A stretch of 58,984 nucleotides of DNA from the NCBI GenBank assembly GCA_934358955.1, contig CAKRLC010000004.1, positions 1 through 58,984 of the forward strand, in the 5' to 3' direction. This document shows, piece by piece, positions 1 through 7,921 of the stretch. How positions within the stretch are numbered: the stretch's first letter is position 1; every line of letters starts with the position of its first letter. Below the pieces are notes generated by a model that was not told where the DNA came from, did no database searches, and was given only the letters and a program-made list of their open reading frames with translations. Source of the DNA: an uncultured Roseburia sp. (lineage in GTDB: Bacteria; Bacillota; Clostridia; Lachnospirales; Lachnospiraceae). A program made the translations under genes and the position numbers.

Positions 1-18
1 GCAAAGAAAAAAGATTAC

Positions 19-237
19 ATGGTAGCAGACTTAAGCAAGTGGATTGCCGGTCAGATGTATCTGCTAGGGCTTAAGCAAAGTGACTTGGCTGAAAAAATTG
101 GAATAACTCAACCGTCATTTTGCAACAGGCTGAAAAAAGGACTGTTCACATATGAAGAGTTGCTTATTTTACTGGACGAGCTTCACGCAACTGATGAAGA
201 AATTTTAAAAATGATGAGGTTGAAGAAAGGAGCGTAG
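19..237 (+). CDS. Small XRE/Cro-like DNA-binding protein
   Basis: A 72-aa protein whose residues about 18-50 form a helix-turn-helix of the XRE/Cro type: QSDLAEKIGITQPSFCNRL has the Q-x3-A-x3-G spacing of the first helix and turn. There is no room for a second domain, so a Cro-like or excisionase-like regulator of the early operon is the likely role (inference). It is the first gene in the window and may follow others to the left. It ends directly before the next ATG, so the two genes are probably co-transcribed. The upstream sequence is too short to judge the promoter. Confidence 0.7.
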   Translation: MVADLSKWIAGQMYLLGLKQSDLAEKIGITQPSFCNRLKKGLFTYEELLILLDELHATDEEILKMMRLKKGA

Positions 238-456
238 ATGAAACAGCTTAGTTACATTTTAATGACAGCCGGCGGTCTGATAGTCACGATCGGAGCCATG
301 TGTGAAGCAGATGGACAGGCTTATGAACTGCTTATCGCAGGAATCGCTGCAGGGCTTGCACTGGTCATGATCGGCAGATGGCTTTATAAGCTTGCTGATC
401 GGCGCGAGCAGGAACTCCGGAGAGACTTCCGGATAAATAAAAAAATAGCACCCTGA
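238..456 (+). CDS. Small membrane protein, unknown function
   Basis: A 72-aa protein with two hydrophobic stretches, about residues 6-22 and 29-46, separated by a short acidic loop (CEADGQ) and followed by a charged tail rich in Arg, Glu and Asp. It is predicted to be a two-helix inner-membrane protein with a basic cytoplasmic end. It starts one base after the stop of the Cro-like gene, so translation is probably coupled. No family is recognised. Its last codons lie inside the left arm of an inverted repeat. Confidence 0.6.
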   Translation: MKQLSYILMTAGGLIVTIGAMCEADGQAYELLIAGIAAGLALVMIGRWLYKLADRREQELRRDFRINKKIAP

Positions 457-484
457 AATTCTTTGGCGAGAACAGGTGCTATTT
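443..484. terminator. Hairpin at end of gene, terminator-like
   Basis: A perfect 10-bp inverted repeat, AAATAGCACC (443-452) and GGTGCTATTT (475-484), encloses a 22-nt loop. The left arm overlaps the last codons of the preceding gene. Read on the minus strand the hairpin is followed by a run of T, as in an intrinsic terminator. On the plus strand the T run is only three bases, so termination in that direction would be weak. Confidence 0.5.
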
Positions 485-554
485 AGAGTAGGAATACATA
501 AGTATTTCTGCGTTTATTGTAACACGTAGTTAAATTTTTGGAAAGTGTGATTTT

Positions 555-728
555 ATGATTTACAGAAAATGTGAGGTCTGCAAGTGCAGCCTGGATCCTG
601 GGGAAGGGAGATTCTGCGAGGAATGCAGAGACGAACAGTATATGGAGCAGGAAAGAGAAAAGGCACTGAAGAGCATGATTTTATGTACGGATTATTATCA
701 GATGAGTATGGAGGAATTTTTAAAATGA
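555..728 (+). CDS. Small Cys-rich zinc-ribbon-like protein
   Basis: A 57-aa open frame, MIYRKCEVCKCSL followed by a second FCEEC pair, giving CxxCxC and CxxC motifs that suggest one zinc site. A GGAAAG ribosome-binding sequence lies 9 bases before the ATG. The stop overlaps the next start as ATGA (725-728), a typical phage coupling. The C-terminal half is acidic and helical. No specific family can be named. A structural or DNA-binding zinc protein in the recombination operon is a guess. Confidence 0.6.
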   Translation: MIYRKCEVCKCSLDPGEGRFCEECRDEQYMEQEREKALKSMILCTDYYQMSMEEFLK

Positions 729-2155
729 ACATTACGAAAATCAAAATCAAAAATCTTTTTGGAATCAGAGAGTATGAAGCAGACGGAACATCTGTTGAGC
801 TGTCTGGAAAAAATGGAACAGGAAAAAGTTCTGTTCTGGATGCAATTAAGTATGCACTGACGAATAAAAGCGATCGTGAGTACATCGTACATAAAGGGGA
901 ATCAGAGGGGGAGATCATTGTCGAGACAGACACAGGGATTTTCATTGACCGCAAGGTCAGAACAGGAAAAGCACCTTATAAGTCAGTAAAAAGAGACGGC
1001 TTGGAGGTTGGAAGTCCAGAAGCTTTTTTGAAAGAATTATTTACACCATTGCAGCTCAATCCTATCGAGTTCATGAACATGGATAAAAAACAGCAGAACG
1101 CCATTATTTTAGACATGATCGAGTATCCGTGGGATATGAACAAAATCAAGGAATGGTTTGGAGAAATCCCGGCATGGGTGTCTTACGATCAGAACATCCT
1201 CTCTGTGCTGAATGATATTCAGGCAGAAAACGGCGATTATTACCAGAACCGCCGCAATATTGACCGTGATATCAGAAATAAGAAAGCATTTGTTGAGGAG
1301 ATCGCTGCCAGCATTCCAGTCGGATATGATGTTACGAAATGGGAGAGCATGAGTGCCGGAGATATTTACAGACAGATTGAGCGGTTGCAGAGAGAAAACC
1401 AGACAATTGAAAAAGCAAAAATGTTAATGGAAAGCAGAGAGAATAAAATCAGAAAATTCGATGCTGACAGAGAGATTGAGATTGCGGCACTCGACCGGGA
1501 AATCAGCAACCGTGCAAACCAGATTGATAAATCAGTTGCATCATTAAATGAGCAGATCAGGGAATATGAAAAAGAGAAAGAACAGCTTGCATCCAAGAAG
1601 CAGGACAAGCTTGAAGTGATCGAGCAGACCTATAAGGCGAACGTAGCACATTTTGATGCAGAGGTTGCCGAGTATGCAGAATATGCGGATAAAAAGCCAA
1701 ATGATGTGACGGATTTGCAGAATAAGGCAAAGACGATCGAGGAGATGCAGAGCCACATTAATGAATATAAACGCATGATTGGCTTGCAGGAAGAGATTGC
1801 AGAAATGAAAGAACAGTCGCAGAGCCTCACAGATAAGATTGAGAAAGCAAGAACACTGCCGGGAGAAATCCTTGCCGACTGCACGATCCCGATTGATGGT
1901 CTTACCGTTGAAAATGGAATCCCTCTTATTAACGGACTTCCGGTATCGAATCTGTCAGAGGGAGAAAAGCTTGATTTATGCATTGATGTTGCTTTGCAGA
2001 ATCCGAATGGTCTTAATATCATCCTTATTGATGGAGTGGAAAAATTGGCGACAGACCTTAGAGAAAAACTTTATGCGAAATGCAAAGAAAAAGGTTTACA
2101 GTTCATTGCTACCAGAACGACTGATGATGATGCAATGACAGTAGTTGAGTTATAG
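725..2155 (+). CDS. SMC/RecF-like AAA ATPase of phage recombination operon
   Basis: A 476-aa ATPase. The ATG at 725 is chosen because GGAGG sits at 710-714 and the start overlaps the previous stop; a longer reading from 584 would overlap that small gene. Walker A is GKNGTGKSS (residues 28-36). A Gln/Glu/Lys-rich coiled coil fills about residues 190-380. An ABC-type signature LSEGEK and Walker B NIILIDGVE follow near the C-terminus. This is the RecF/RecN/SMC layout. The next two genes are a RecT-like annealing protein and a PD-(D/E)XK nuclease, so it probably handles DNA ends during phage recombination (inference from context). Confidence 0.8.
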   Translation: MNITKIKIKNLFGIREYEADGTSVELSGKNGTGKSSVLDAIKYALTNKSDREYIVHKGESEGEIIVETDTGIFIDRKVRTGKAPYKSVKRDGLEVGSPEAFLKELFTPLQLNPIEFMNMDKKQQNAIILDMIEYPWDMNKIKEWFGEIPAWVSYDQNILSVLNDIQAENGDYYQNRRNIDRDIRNKKAFVEEIAASIPVGYDVTKWESMSAGDIYRQIERLQRENQTIEKAKMLMESRENKIRKFDADREIEIAALDREISNRANQIDKSVASLNEQIREYEKEKEQLASKKQDKLEVIEQTYKANVAHFDAEVAEYAEYADKKPNDVTDLQNKAKTIEEMQSHINEYKRMIGLQEEIAEMKEQSQSLTDKIEKARTLPGEILADCTIPIDGLTVENGIPLINGLPVSNLSEGEKLDLCIDVALQNPNGLNIILIDGVEKLATDLREKLYAKCKEKGLQFIATRTTDDDAMTVVEL

Positions 2156-2165
2156 GAGGAATATC

Positions 2166-2834
2166 ATGGAAAACACAGAGATAATGACGGTAGAACCGAA
2201 TACACAGCTTTCATCAAATGTTTTTTCTGATCCGGAAGCTTTTCAGAATTTATTTAATATAGGGAAAATGTTTGCATCATCTTCCCTGGTGCCACAGGCA
2301 TATCAGAATAAGCCAATGGACTGCACGATTGCGGTTGATATGGCAAACCGCATGGGAGTTAGTCCGATGATGGTCATGCAGAATCTTTATGTTGTGCAGG
2401 GAAAGCCGCAGTGGAGTGGACAGGCTTGCACATCAATGATTATGGCAAGTGGAAAATTTAAAAATGTCCATCATGTATACACTGGCGAACGCAATACGGA
2501 TTCTTGGGGATGTTTTTTAACTGCTGAAAAGGTAGATACCGGAGAAACCATAAATGGTGCAGAGGTAACCATTCAGATGGCAAAAGATGAGGGATGGTAC
2601 GGAAAGAACGGAAGTAAATGGAAAACCATGCCGGAACTTATGCTTGCTTACCGTGCATCCGCATTTTTTGCAAGAGTGCATATTCCAAATTCACTTATGG
2701 GATGTTCTGTTGAAGGAGAAGCAGAGGATATTGTAAAGGCTGCAGCACCTGTAGTACCAGATATTTTTTCTGATCCACAGAATGAGAAACTTATGAAAGA
2801 AGCATCGGAGGTATTTGATAATGTTACTGAATAA
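2166..2834 (+). CDS. recT: RecT-like single-strand annealing protein
   Basis: A 222-aa protein that begins at the ATG at 2166, 6 bases after an AGGAGGA ribosome-binding sequence. The C-terminal third, KWKTMPELMLAYRASAFFAR then P..LMG..VEGEAEDI, matches the conserved core of phage RecT proteins, where a Tyr-Arg-Ala helix precedes an acidic E-x-E-D-I segment. RecT proteins anneal complementary single strands during homologous recombination and work with a 5'-3' exonuclease. The nuclease gene downstream overlaps this one by 14 bases, which fits a RecE/RecT pair. The family is recognised by motif only; distant relatives such as ERF cannot be excluded. Confidence 0.7.
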   Translation: MENTEIMTVEPNTQLSSNVFSDPEAFQNLFNIGKMFASSSLVPQAYQNKPMDCTIAVDMANRMGVSPMMVMQNLYVVQGKPQWSGQACTSMIMASGKFKNVHHVYTGERNTDSWGCFLTAEKVDTGETINGAEVTIQMAKDEGWYGKNGSKWKTMPELMLAYRASAFFARVHIPNSLMGCSVEGEAEDIVKAAAPVVPDIFSDPQNEKLMKEASEVFDNVTE

Positions 2835-3618
2835 TGAAAATTACTATTCAAAGGAAGCTGATCGGGAGTATCTCTCGGTCAGCCAGTATAAAAACTTTAT
2901 GGGAACTATCGGAAAGCCAGCGTGTGAATCACAGGCCATGGCAATACTCAACGGAGAGTGGGAGCTTGAAAAGACAACAGCTCTTTTGGTTGGCTCTTAT
3001 GTGGATTCACATTTTGAGGGAAGCCTTGACTTGTTCCGTGCACAGAATCCTGCCATTTTTACAAAGTCCGGGGATTTAAAGGCAGACTACAAAAAAGCGG
3101 AGGAAATCATCAATCGTATTGAAAGAGATGAAACCTTTATGCAGTTCATGTCCGGAGAAAAGCAGGTCATTATGACCGCTGATATGTTCGGCGCAAAGTG
3201 GAAAATCAAGATGGACAGCTACATTGCAGATAAAGCGATTGTGGATCTGAAAGTTATGAGAGAACTGCATAAGGCTGAATATACAAAGGATTTCGGCTAT
3301 ATGGATTTCATTCAGTATTGGGGATATGACATTCAGGGTGCAGTGTACCAGGAAGTTGTTTATAGAAATACCGGAAAGCGGTTACCATTTTTTATCGCGG
3401 CAGCGTCTAAGGAAAAAGAAACAGATATCGAACTGATCTGGATCGATGATGAACATCTTCATGAGAAGCTTATAGAGGTGGAGCAGAACACGCCTAAGAT
3501 TCTTGCATTGAAATCCGGTGCGGTAGAACCTATTCGGTGCGAATTATGCGATTACTGCAAGCACACGAAGGTGCTGAAGAAACCTATTCATTATTCAGAA
3601 CTGCTGGGAGAGGTTTAA
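2821..3618 (+). CDS. PD-(D/E)XK nuclease, RecE/exonuclease VIII-like
   Basis: A 265-aa protein with the features of the RecE-like PD-(D/E)XK family found next to phage recT genes. Its N-terminus has the LSVSQYKNF signature, followed by GSYVDSHFEG. The catalytic strand reads KMDSYI...AIVDLKV, supplying the Asp and D-x-K residues. A Cys-x2-Cys-x2-Cys cluster near the C-terminus (CELCDYC) may bind an Fe-S cluster or zinc, as in some RecB-type nucleases. The ATG at 2821 follows GGAGG and overlaps recT by 14 bases. The likely role is 5'-3' resection for the annealing protein. Confidence 0.75.
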   Translation: MLLNNENYYSKEADREYLSVSQYKNFMGTIGKPACESQAMAILNGEWELEKTTALLVGSYVDSHFEGSLDLFRAQNPAIFTKSGDLKADYKKAEEIINRIERDETFMQFMSGEKQVIMTADMFGAKWKIKMDSYIADKAIVDLKVMRELHKAEYTKDFGYMDFIQYWGYDIQGAVYQEVVYRNTGKRLPFFIAAASKEKETDIELIWIDDEHLHEKLIEVEQNTPKILALKSGAVEPIRCELCDYCKHTKVLKKPIHYSELLGEV

Positions 3619-3936
3619 ATGAAAACAGTTGGAATTGTTACAAAATATAATAATAACTGCATTTTCTGTGGCAGACCTACCACCGATGAACATCATCTTT
3701 TGTTTGGCAATGGATTCAGAAAGCTTGCAGAGGAAGATGGAATAAAAGTTCCGGTTTGCGAGTACTGTCACACGAAAAGCCCTGTTGCACAGCGTATTCA
3801 TGATAATACCACAGCAGAAAAGTTGAGTAAAATTGCCGGACAGCTTGCATGGGAAAAGCGTTGTGTGGCGTCAGGTCATACAGAAGATGAAGCCAGAGAG
3901 CTTTTCCGCAAGAGGTATGGACGCAGTTATTTATAG
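3619..3936 (+). CDS. HNH-like zinc-binding phage protein
   Basis: A 105-aa protein with CIFCGR near the start, a D-E-H-H segment (TDEHHLLFG), then VCEYCHT. The CxxC-HH-CxxCH arrangement is that of a small HNH-type or NinG-like treble-clef fold, in which the second His of the HH pair would act as the general base. It is the last gene of the recombination block and starts directly after the nuclease stop. Nuclease activity is inferred from the motif; a purely DNA-binding role is also possible. Confidence 0.6.
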   Translation: MKTVGIVTKYNNNCIFCGRPTTDEHHLLFGNGFRKLAEEDGIKVPVCEYCHTKSPVAQRIHDNTTAEKLSKIAGQLAWEKRCVASGHTEDEARELFRKRYGRSYL

Positions 3937-4016
3937 GTTGAAACACCTTGCCGATGGCAGAAAGAAACATATTCATGCGAAAAATAATATATCACGAATT
4001 TTGAAAGCCATGGTTT

Positions 4017-4040
4017 CCCGGTGCTTTCCATGGTGCCGGG
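4017..4040 (+). promoter_or_regulatory. Hairpin upstream of first rha gene
   Basis: CCCGG (4017-4021) and CCGGG (4036-4040) can pair just upstream of the AGAAAGGAG ribosome-binding sequence of the TTG-start Rha gene. The self-complementary CCATGG occurs twice here, at 4008 and 4028. The stem is short, so this is only a candidate translational control element. Confidence 0.3.
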
Positions 4041-4057
4041 AGAAAGGAGTAAGTTAG

Positions 4058-4792
4058 TTGAATTTAGAACAGAAAACAATTACATCAGTAGAAGTTGCTG
4101 ATATGGTCGGAAAAGAACATAAAGAATTATTAAGAGATATCAGAAGATACGCAAAGCAGTTTAACGAGAGCAATATTGCGCTGGTTGATTTTTTTGAGGA
4201 AAGTAGCTACAAAGACGGAAAAGGGGAAAGCAGACCATGTTATCTGGTTACAAAGAAGGGATGCGAATTCATTGCTCATAAGCTTACCGGAGTAAAAGGT
4301 ACAGAGTTCACCGCAAAATACATCAATCGTTTTCATGAGCTGGAAGATGCAATTAAGAAACCTCTCACAGCCTTAGAACAGATTGCATTACTGGCACAGG
4401 GAACAGTGGAGTTGGAACAGAAAGTTGAAACCGTAGAGCAAAAAGTATATTCCATTGAAAATGATATGCCGTTGTTCGGTGCAGAATCAGACGAACTTTC
4501 CGCACATGTCAGACGCAAGGCGGTGGAAATGCTCGGTGGTAAGAAATCAGAAGCTTACAGGGATAGCAAAGTACACAAAAAAGTGTTCAGCGACATCTAT
4601 AATCAGTTAAAACGTGAGTTTGGCATCTACGATGATGGAGGAAAAATGAAAAGCTACAAGGCACTGAAACGCAAGGATCTTGCCGATGCACACGAATTTG
4701 TTGATTGCTACACTCTTCCGGCATATTTAGCAGATCAGATTAATGATTGCAATGCTCAGATCAGAATGGATGGTGGTGCTGATGGAGTATAA
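4058..4792 (+). CDS. Rha-family phage regulator with C-terminal ORF6C domain
   Basis: A 244-aa protein started by TTG at 4058, preceded by AGAAAGGAG. Residues about 8-100 are the Rha domain: SVEVADMVGKEHKELLRDIR, then the signature KKGCEFIAHKLTG and FTAKYINRFHELE. A helical linker (about 105-140) leads to an ORF6C domain with VRRKAVEMLGGKKSEAY and YNQLKREFGI. Rha proteins are phage regulatory or antirepressor proteins that interfere with infection when host factors are missing. A second Rha protein with a different C-terminus occurs at 22328. The overlap with the downstream RusA gene indicates one operon. Confidence 0.9.
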   Translation: MNLEQKTITSVEVADMVGKEHKELLRDIRRYAKQFNESNIALVDFFEESSYKDGKGESRPCYLVTKKGCEFIAHKLTGVKGTEFTAKYINRFHELEDAIKKPLTALEQIALLAQGTVELEQKVETVEQKVYSIENDMPLFGAESDELSAHVRRKAVEMLGGKKSEAYRDSKVHKKVFSDIYNQLKREFGIYDDGGKMKSYKALKRKDLADAHEFVDCYTLPAYLADQINDCNAQIRMDGGADGV

Positions 4793-5210
4793 ATTTACAA
4801 TTCCAGGGCGATTGGAAGGATTGAACAATTATACAATAGCCAATCGCACTAATCCATATAAGGGCGGAAAGGTAAAAAATGATAATGAGAATCACATCAT
4901 GTGGTGTATCAGACAACAGCTCCGAGGAGTACATATCGAAAATCCGGTACTGATCTATTATCACTGTTTTGAAAAAGACAACAGGAGAGATGGAGACAAT
5001 ATTATCTCCTGCGCGACAAAGTTTATACAGGACAGTCTTACAAAAACGAAAGTACTGGATGAAGATAATCGTAAATGTATTCCTCATTTTTATCATGACA
5101 TTTCTGTAGATAAAGAAAATCCGAGAATTGAGGTCACTATCACTGAGCTTACACAGGAACAGTCACAAATGAGAATAAGAGACTTATTAAAGACTTTAGA
5201 AACGGGGTGA
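4782..5210 (+). CDS. rusA: RusA-family Holliday junction resolvase
   Basis: A 142-aa protein starting at the ATG at 4782, inside the end of the Rha gene. It begins EYKFTIPGRLEGLNNYT, the usual RusA N-terminus. The acidic catalytic cluster is visible as RRDGDNIISCATKFIQDSL followed by VLDEDN, giving the conserved D-x-D-N and a later Asp. RusA enzymes are dimeric, Mg-dependent endonucleases that cut Holliday junctions symmetrically. Here it would resolve recombination or replication intermediates before packaging. The ribosome-binding site is weak, so translation is likely coupled to the Rha gene. Confidence 0.88.
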   Translation: MEYKFTIPGRLEGLNNYTIANRTNPYKGGKVKNDNENHIMWCIRQQLRGVHIENPVLIYYHCFEKDNRRDGDNIISCATKFIQDSLTKTKVLDEDNRKCIPHFYHDISVDKENPRIEVTITELTQEQSQMRIRDLLKTLETG

Positions 5211-5214
5211 TCGC

Positions 5215-5931
5215 TTGGCAGATAAGAACAGTTTTGTCATGTATACAGATTACCTTAAACATGTGCAGAAGCTTAGCATGGAGCAGAGAGGTGAGCTTTT
5301 TACAGCAATACTCTGCTATGCTTCCGGTGAAGAAATGCCAGAGCTTGATTTAGCAACCGATATGATCTTTGGTGTGATACAAGAGCGCATAGACAGGGAC
5401 ACAGCTTTGTATCTGGAGAAGATTCAAAAACGTGTAGAAGCCGGTAAAATGGGTGGAAGACCAAAAGCAAATGGTTTTTCCGAAAAGCAAGAGAAAGCAA
5501 AAAAAGCAAATGGTTTTTCCGAAAAGCAAAATAACCCTGATAATGTAAATGATAATGATAATATAAATACTTTGGCGGATGCCAAAGCAATGTTTGAACG
5601 TCTGTGGAAAATGTATCCGAACAAAAAAGGAAAGGGACAGGTATCGGATACCCAAAAGAAGCGGCTACTCGCAATCGGAGAATCCACGCTAGTGAAAGCG
5701 ATTGAACGCTACAGCCTGGAATTGCAGAAGGACGCCGACTGGAGGAAGCCACAGTACGGAAGCACATTTTTCAACAGTGGTTACGTTGATTATCTAGATG
5801 ATAACTATTCGCCAGGGAAAGATGCGGTAAGAAAGAAAAACAGCTTTAAAAATTTTGAACAGCGGGAATATAACTGGGACGATCTCGAACGCTATGCGCT
5901 GACAACAAATCCGGAAGAGGTAAAGAGATGA
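5215..5931 (+). CDS. Phage replication protein, DUF6291-type N-terminus
   Basis: A 238-aa protein started by TTG at 5215. Residues 1-80 (FVMYTDYLKHVQKLSMEQRG ending in KMGGRPKANG) match the DUF6291-type N-terminal domain seen in phage replication or replisome-organiser proteins. A low-complexity linker (about 80-115) contains a 13-residue unit repeated (KANGFSEKQ twice) and an Asn/Asp-rich stretch. The C-terminal part (FERLWKMYPNKKGKGQV, then GSTFFNSGYVDYLDDNY) resembles the C-terminus of phage replication initiators that recruit helicase. Position after the recombination genes supports a replication role. No helicase-loader gene is recognised nearby. Confidence 0.7.
   Translation: MADKNSFVMYTDYLKHVQKLSMEQRGELFTAILCYASGEEMPELDLATDMIFGVIQERIDRDTALYLEKIQKRVEAGKMGGRPKANGFSEKQEKAKKANGFSEKQNNPDNVNDNDNINTLADAKAMFERLWKMYPNKKGKGQVSDTQKKRLLAIGESTLVKAIERYSLELQKDADWRKPQYGSTFFNSGYVDYLDDNYSPGKDAVRKKNSFKNFEQREYNWDDLERYALTTNPEEVKR
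5463..5529 (+). repeat. Direct repeat inside replication gene
   Basis: Two exact 28-bp copies start at 5463 and 5502, an offset of 39 bp (13 codons), so the frame is kept. Each encodes KANGFSEKQ. The unit could expand or contract without breaking the protein, and could also serve as a short repeat for initiator binding. Confidence 0.85.
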
Positions 5932-6146
5932 CAAGGGACACAAGTGAAAGAGTGTATTTATTAAAAACCGGAAAGCCTGCGCTGTATGCGGACATGATAA
6001 AGACGGAGCAGGCGGAAGCCGGTACTAGGAAAAACTGGCTGAAAGAAAAGCCGTATCAGCTTAAGTACAGGGAAAGGATAAAACATGAGCAATGCATTAA
6101 GCAGGAAAAAGAAGAAGATGCAGCCATTAGGCTACAGCATGAATGA
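5928..6146 (+). CDS. Small charged phage protein, unknown function
   Basis: A 72-aa, strongly charged protein with no hydrophobic segment. Its start overlaps the preceding stop as ATGA, and its last 62 bases overlap the next gene in another frame. The C-terminal half is rich in Lys, Glu and Gln and probably helical. No family is recognised. The tight coupling on the left side favours a real gene. Confidence 0.5.
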   Translation: MTRDTSERVYLLKTGKPALYADMIKTEQAEAGTRKNWLKEKPYQLKYRERIKHEQCIKQEKEEDAAIRLQHE

Positions 6147-6708
6147 GCTGTTAGGGATCCAGAACTATGCCAGAGCGCAAAGCAATGCAGAGTATCTGAT
6201 TGAGCAGTCGTTTGAGAATATCAAGATCATAGCTTATCAGATCTTGCATGACAAGTTTGGATTTGGCAATAAGCGGATCATCAGGGTAGAGAATACGATA
6301 AATGCATATCTGAATGCGAAAGCGGATGAGGACGCGCATTTAACGACAGCAGAGCTGGAGTATTACATGAAAACAAAGGGCAATATTTCCGTGACGGAAG
6401 AAGCGAACAAAGTTCCGTTTCGGGAAAGATTCGCACTGGTCGACAGGAAAGTAGCACCAAACTCGATGCAGAAAGCAGGGCAGTATTTACTGGCATCGAT
6501 CTGTAATTACTTTTCGCTGCTTGGAAACTGTTTGAAGACTCAATTTCGATTTTCTGCAAAACAGATCAGAGAGGTCTTTGATTGGATCCGGTACTACATC
6601 AACAGCCTGTCGCAGAAGTATCTGGACATGACCGATGTTGCAAGCGTGTTGTATCACGAATGTGATTACTGCGACAAGCGTTTCATTGGCAAGTTCCGGG
6701 AAATCTGA
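6085..6708 (+). CDS. Phage protein of unknown function, early region
   Basis: A 207-aa soluble protein, basic at the N-terminus (SRKKKKMQ) and probably mostly helical. An AGGGAAAGGA sequence lies upstream of the ATG at 6085. The C-terminus ends with two Cys pairs split as HECDYCDKRF, a possible metal site. No family could be assigned. Its place between the replication gene and a row of small Cys-rich genes suggests a DNA-metabolism or regulatory role, but the sequence does not settle this. Confidence 0.6.
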   Translation: MSNALSRKKKKMQPLGYSMNELLGIQNYARAQSNAEYLIEQSFENIKIIAYQILHDKFGFGNKRIIRVENTINAYLNAKADEDAHLTTAELEYYMKTKGNISVTEEANKVPFRERFALVDRKVAPNSMQKAGQYLLASICNYFSLLGNCLKTQFRFSAKQIREVFDWIRYYINSLSQKYLDMTDVASVLYHECDYCDKRFIGKFREI

Positions 6709-6716
6709 GGTGGACA

Positions 6717-6890
6717 ATGGCAGAGATGGTAAAGACAAGCGCAAAGTATTGCCGGAAGTGCAAATATGCTTTTAAACACAGTGATACAGATATTATTTGC
6801 GGATATATATTGCGAACGGATATGAGCAGAGGATGCCCGGTTGGGATGTGTGATAAGTTTGAGAAGAAAGGCAGAAAGAGAGGAAAATAA
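6717..6890 (+). CDS. Small Cys-rich protein, possible zinc ribbon
   Basis: A 57-aa frame with YCRKCKY near the start and CGYILR...CPVGMCDKF later, so two Cys pairs spaced for one zinc ion. The C-terminus is basic (KKGRKRGK). It starts just after GAGGTGG and its stop TAA overlaps the next ATG by one base. The arrangement is typical of the very small zinc-ribbon genes in phage early regions. No function can be named. Confidence 0.6.
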   Translation: MAEMVKTSAKYCRKCKYAFKHSDTDIICGYILRTDMSRGCPVGMCDKFEKKGRKRGK

Positions 6891-7075
6891 TGGGATATAT
6901 CAGAGTTCTGGAAGAAAAACAAATTGAAGAAAGATGCTCCAACTGTCTGTATTGTGGTTCGAATGGTGTCACATGTGCAAATGCAAATAATAGTGGGAAG
7001 CCTATGGTATTTGTTAATGGTGGCAGGGCGTGTAAATGGTATTGGCTGAACCAGAATAAATACAGGAGGATATAA
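6890..7075 (+). CDS. Small Cys-rich protein, unknown function
   Basis: A 61-aa protein with CSNCLYCGS followed by a third Cys region (TCANAN) and a late CKWYW. The spacing again suggests a metal-binding fold. It overlaps the previous stop by one base (TAATG) and is followed after 3 bases by the YopX gene, so it belongs to the same operon. No family is recognised. Confidence 0.6.
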   Translation: MGYIRVLEEKQIEERCSNCLYCGSNGVTCANANNSGKPMVFVNGGRACKWYWLNQNKYRRI

Positions 7076-7078
7076 ACG

Positions 7079-7474
7079 ATGGAGAATAGATATTTATTCC
7101 GTGGAAAGCGGATTGATAACGGTGAATGGATATTTGGGAATTTGATCCAAACAGACAATGGAGCTTACATTATTCAGAATTATATACCGCAGAATTTGTT
7201 AAACAAATATAAAGTCATGCCGTTCACCATCTGCCAGTGTACAGGTGCAAGAGACAAGAATGGCAAGCTGATATTTGAGAATGATATTTTATCAGCTCAC
7301 CTGGACGATAAATTTCCGGAAGACGAAACGAGAACGCGTGTCGTGTGGCATGAAAACGGATGGCATACGAAAGAGCAGGGCAGTGATGACTATGCGGAAC
7401 TGGATGATTTTGATACAAAATATTTTAAAGTGATCGGCAACATGATTGACAATCCGGAACTGTTGGAGGTGTAG
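7079..7474 (+). CDS. YopX-family phage protein
   Basis: A 131-aa protein that matches the YopX family. The N-terminus YLFRGKRIDNGEWIFGNL, the central FTICQCTGARDKNGKLIFEND and the C-terminal IGNMIDNPELL are the family's usual landmarks. YopX proteins are common in Firmicutes prophages, including SPbeta, and their function is unknown. The ATG at 7079 follows AGGAGG in the tail of the previous gene. The next gene begins 2 bases after its stop. Confidence 0.9.
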   Translation: MENRYLFRGKRIDNGEWIFGNLIQTDNGAYIIQNYIPQNLLNKYKVMPFTICQCTGARDKNGKLIFENDILSAHLDDKFPEDETRTRVVWHENGWHTKEQGSDDYAELDDFDTKYFKVIGNMIDNPELLEV

Positions 7475-7476
7475 AT

Positions 7477-7734
7477 ATGACGGAGAATGAAGCAAAGCAA
7501 AATATCATAACTTATGCAAGTGCTGAGGCTGAAAATTTACCGATTGATATGAGAAAAGCATTTGATGTAGCAATCAAAGCATTGGGAAAACAAATTCCAT
7601 TTAAGTCTGCAAAGAATAAACACACTTTAGGAATTGTAAAGTTTAGATGCAAGTGTGGCACAGAGTATTTGTATAAAGCAACTAATTATTGTGTAAATTG
7701 CGGACAACGCCTAGATTGGAGCGAGGAAGAATGA
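7477..7734 (+). CDS. Small zinc-ribbon protein
   Basis: An 85-aa protein. The N-terminal half is helical (ENEAKQNIITYASAEAENL). The C-terminal half holds a zinc ribbon, FRCKCGTEYLYKATNYCVNC followed by GQRLDW, with Cys pairs C-x-C and C-x2-C. This type of ribbon is frequent in small phage proteins that contact DNA or RNA polymerase, but the role here is unknown. Its stop overlaps the next start (ATGATGA). Confidence 0.65.
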   Translation: MTENEAKQNIITYASAEAENLPIDMRKAFDVAIKALGKQIPFKSAKNKHTLGIVKFRCKCGTEYLYKATNYCVNCGQRLDWSEEE

Positions 7735-7898
7735 TGATTAAAATATTTGCAGCAATCGGAGTAATGTCTCTGTTGCTGATTATTACATTTATCTGTAGCG
7801 CATTGCTAGCACGATTAGATGAGTCAGACAAACTGGATGAAGACCGGGAGCAGGAAGAGTATCTGGAAAAGTGGAAGGAGAAAAGAGATGGAAGATGA
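7731..7898 (+). CDS. Small single-pass membrane protein
   Basis: A 55-aa protein with one strong hydrophobic helix (IFAAIGVMSLLLIITFICSA, residues about 5-24) followed by a highly charged cytoplasmic tail (DESDKLDEDREQEEY and so on). The ATG at 7731 overlaps the previous stop. No family is recognised. Small one-helix proteins like this in phage early regions sometimes act in superinfection exclusion, but nothing here shows that. Confidence 0.5.
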   Translation: MMIKIFAAIGVMSLLLIITFICSALLARLDESDKLDEDREQEEYLEKWKEKRDGR

Positions 7899-7921
7899 GA
7901 CTGTAAAGGCAGGTGGAGTTG

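Noticed and set aside
553..954. Long minus-strand open frames opposite the ATPase and many other genes
   Set aside because: They are shadows of real plus-strand genes: they lack ribosome-binding sites and have Ser/Leu/Phe-rich compositions typical of antisense frames.
3917..4057. A 46-codon frame between the HNH-like gene and the first rha gene
   Set aside because: It starts inside the preceding gene, has only a weak AGAGG upstream, and its product (basic, Cys and Trp at the end) resembles nothing known. The hairpin in its second half points to a leader region instead.
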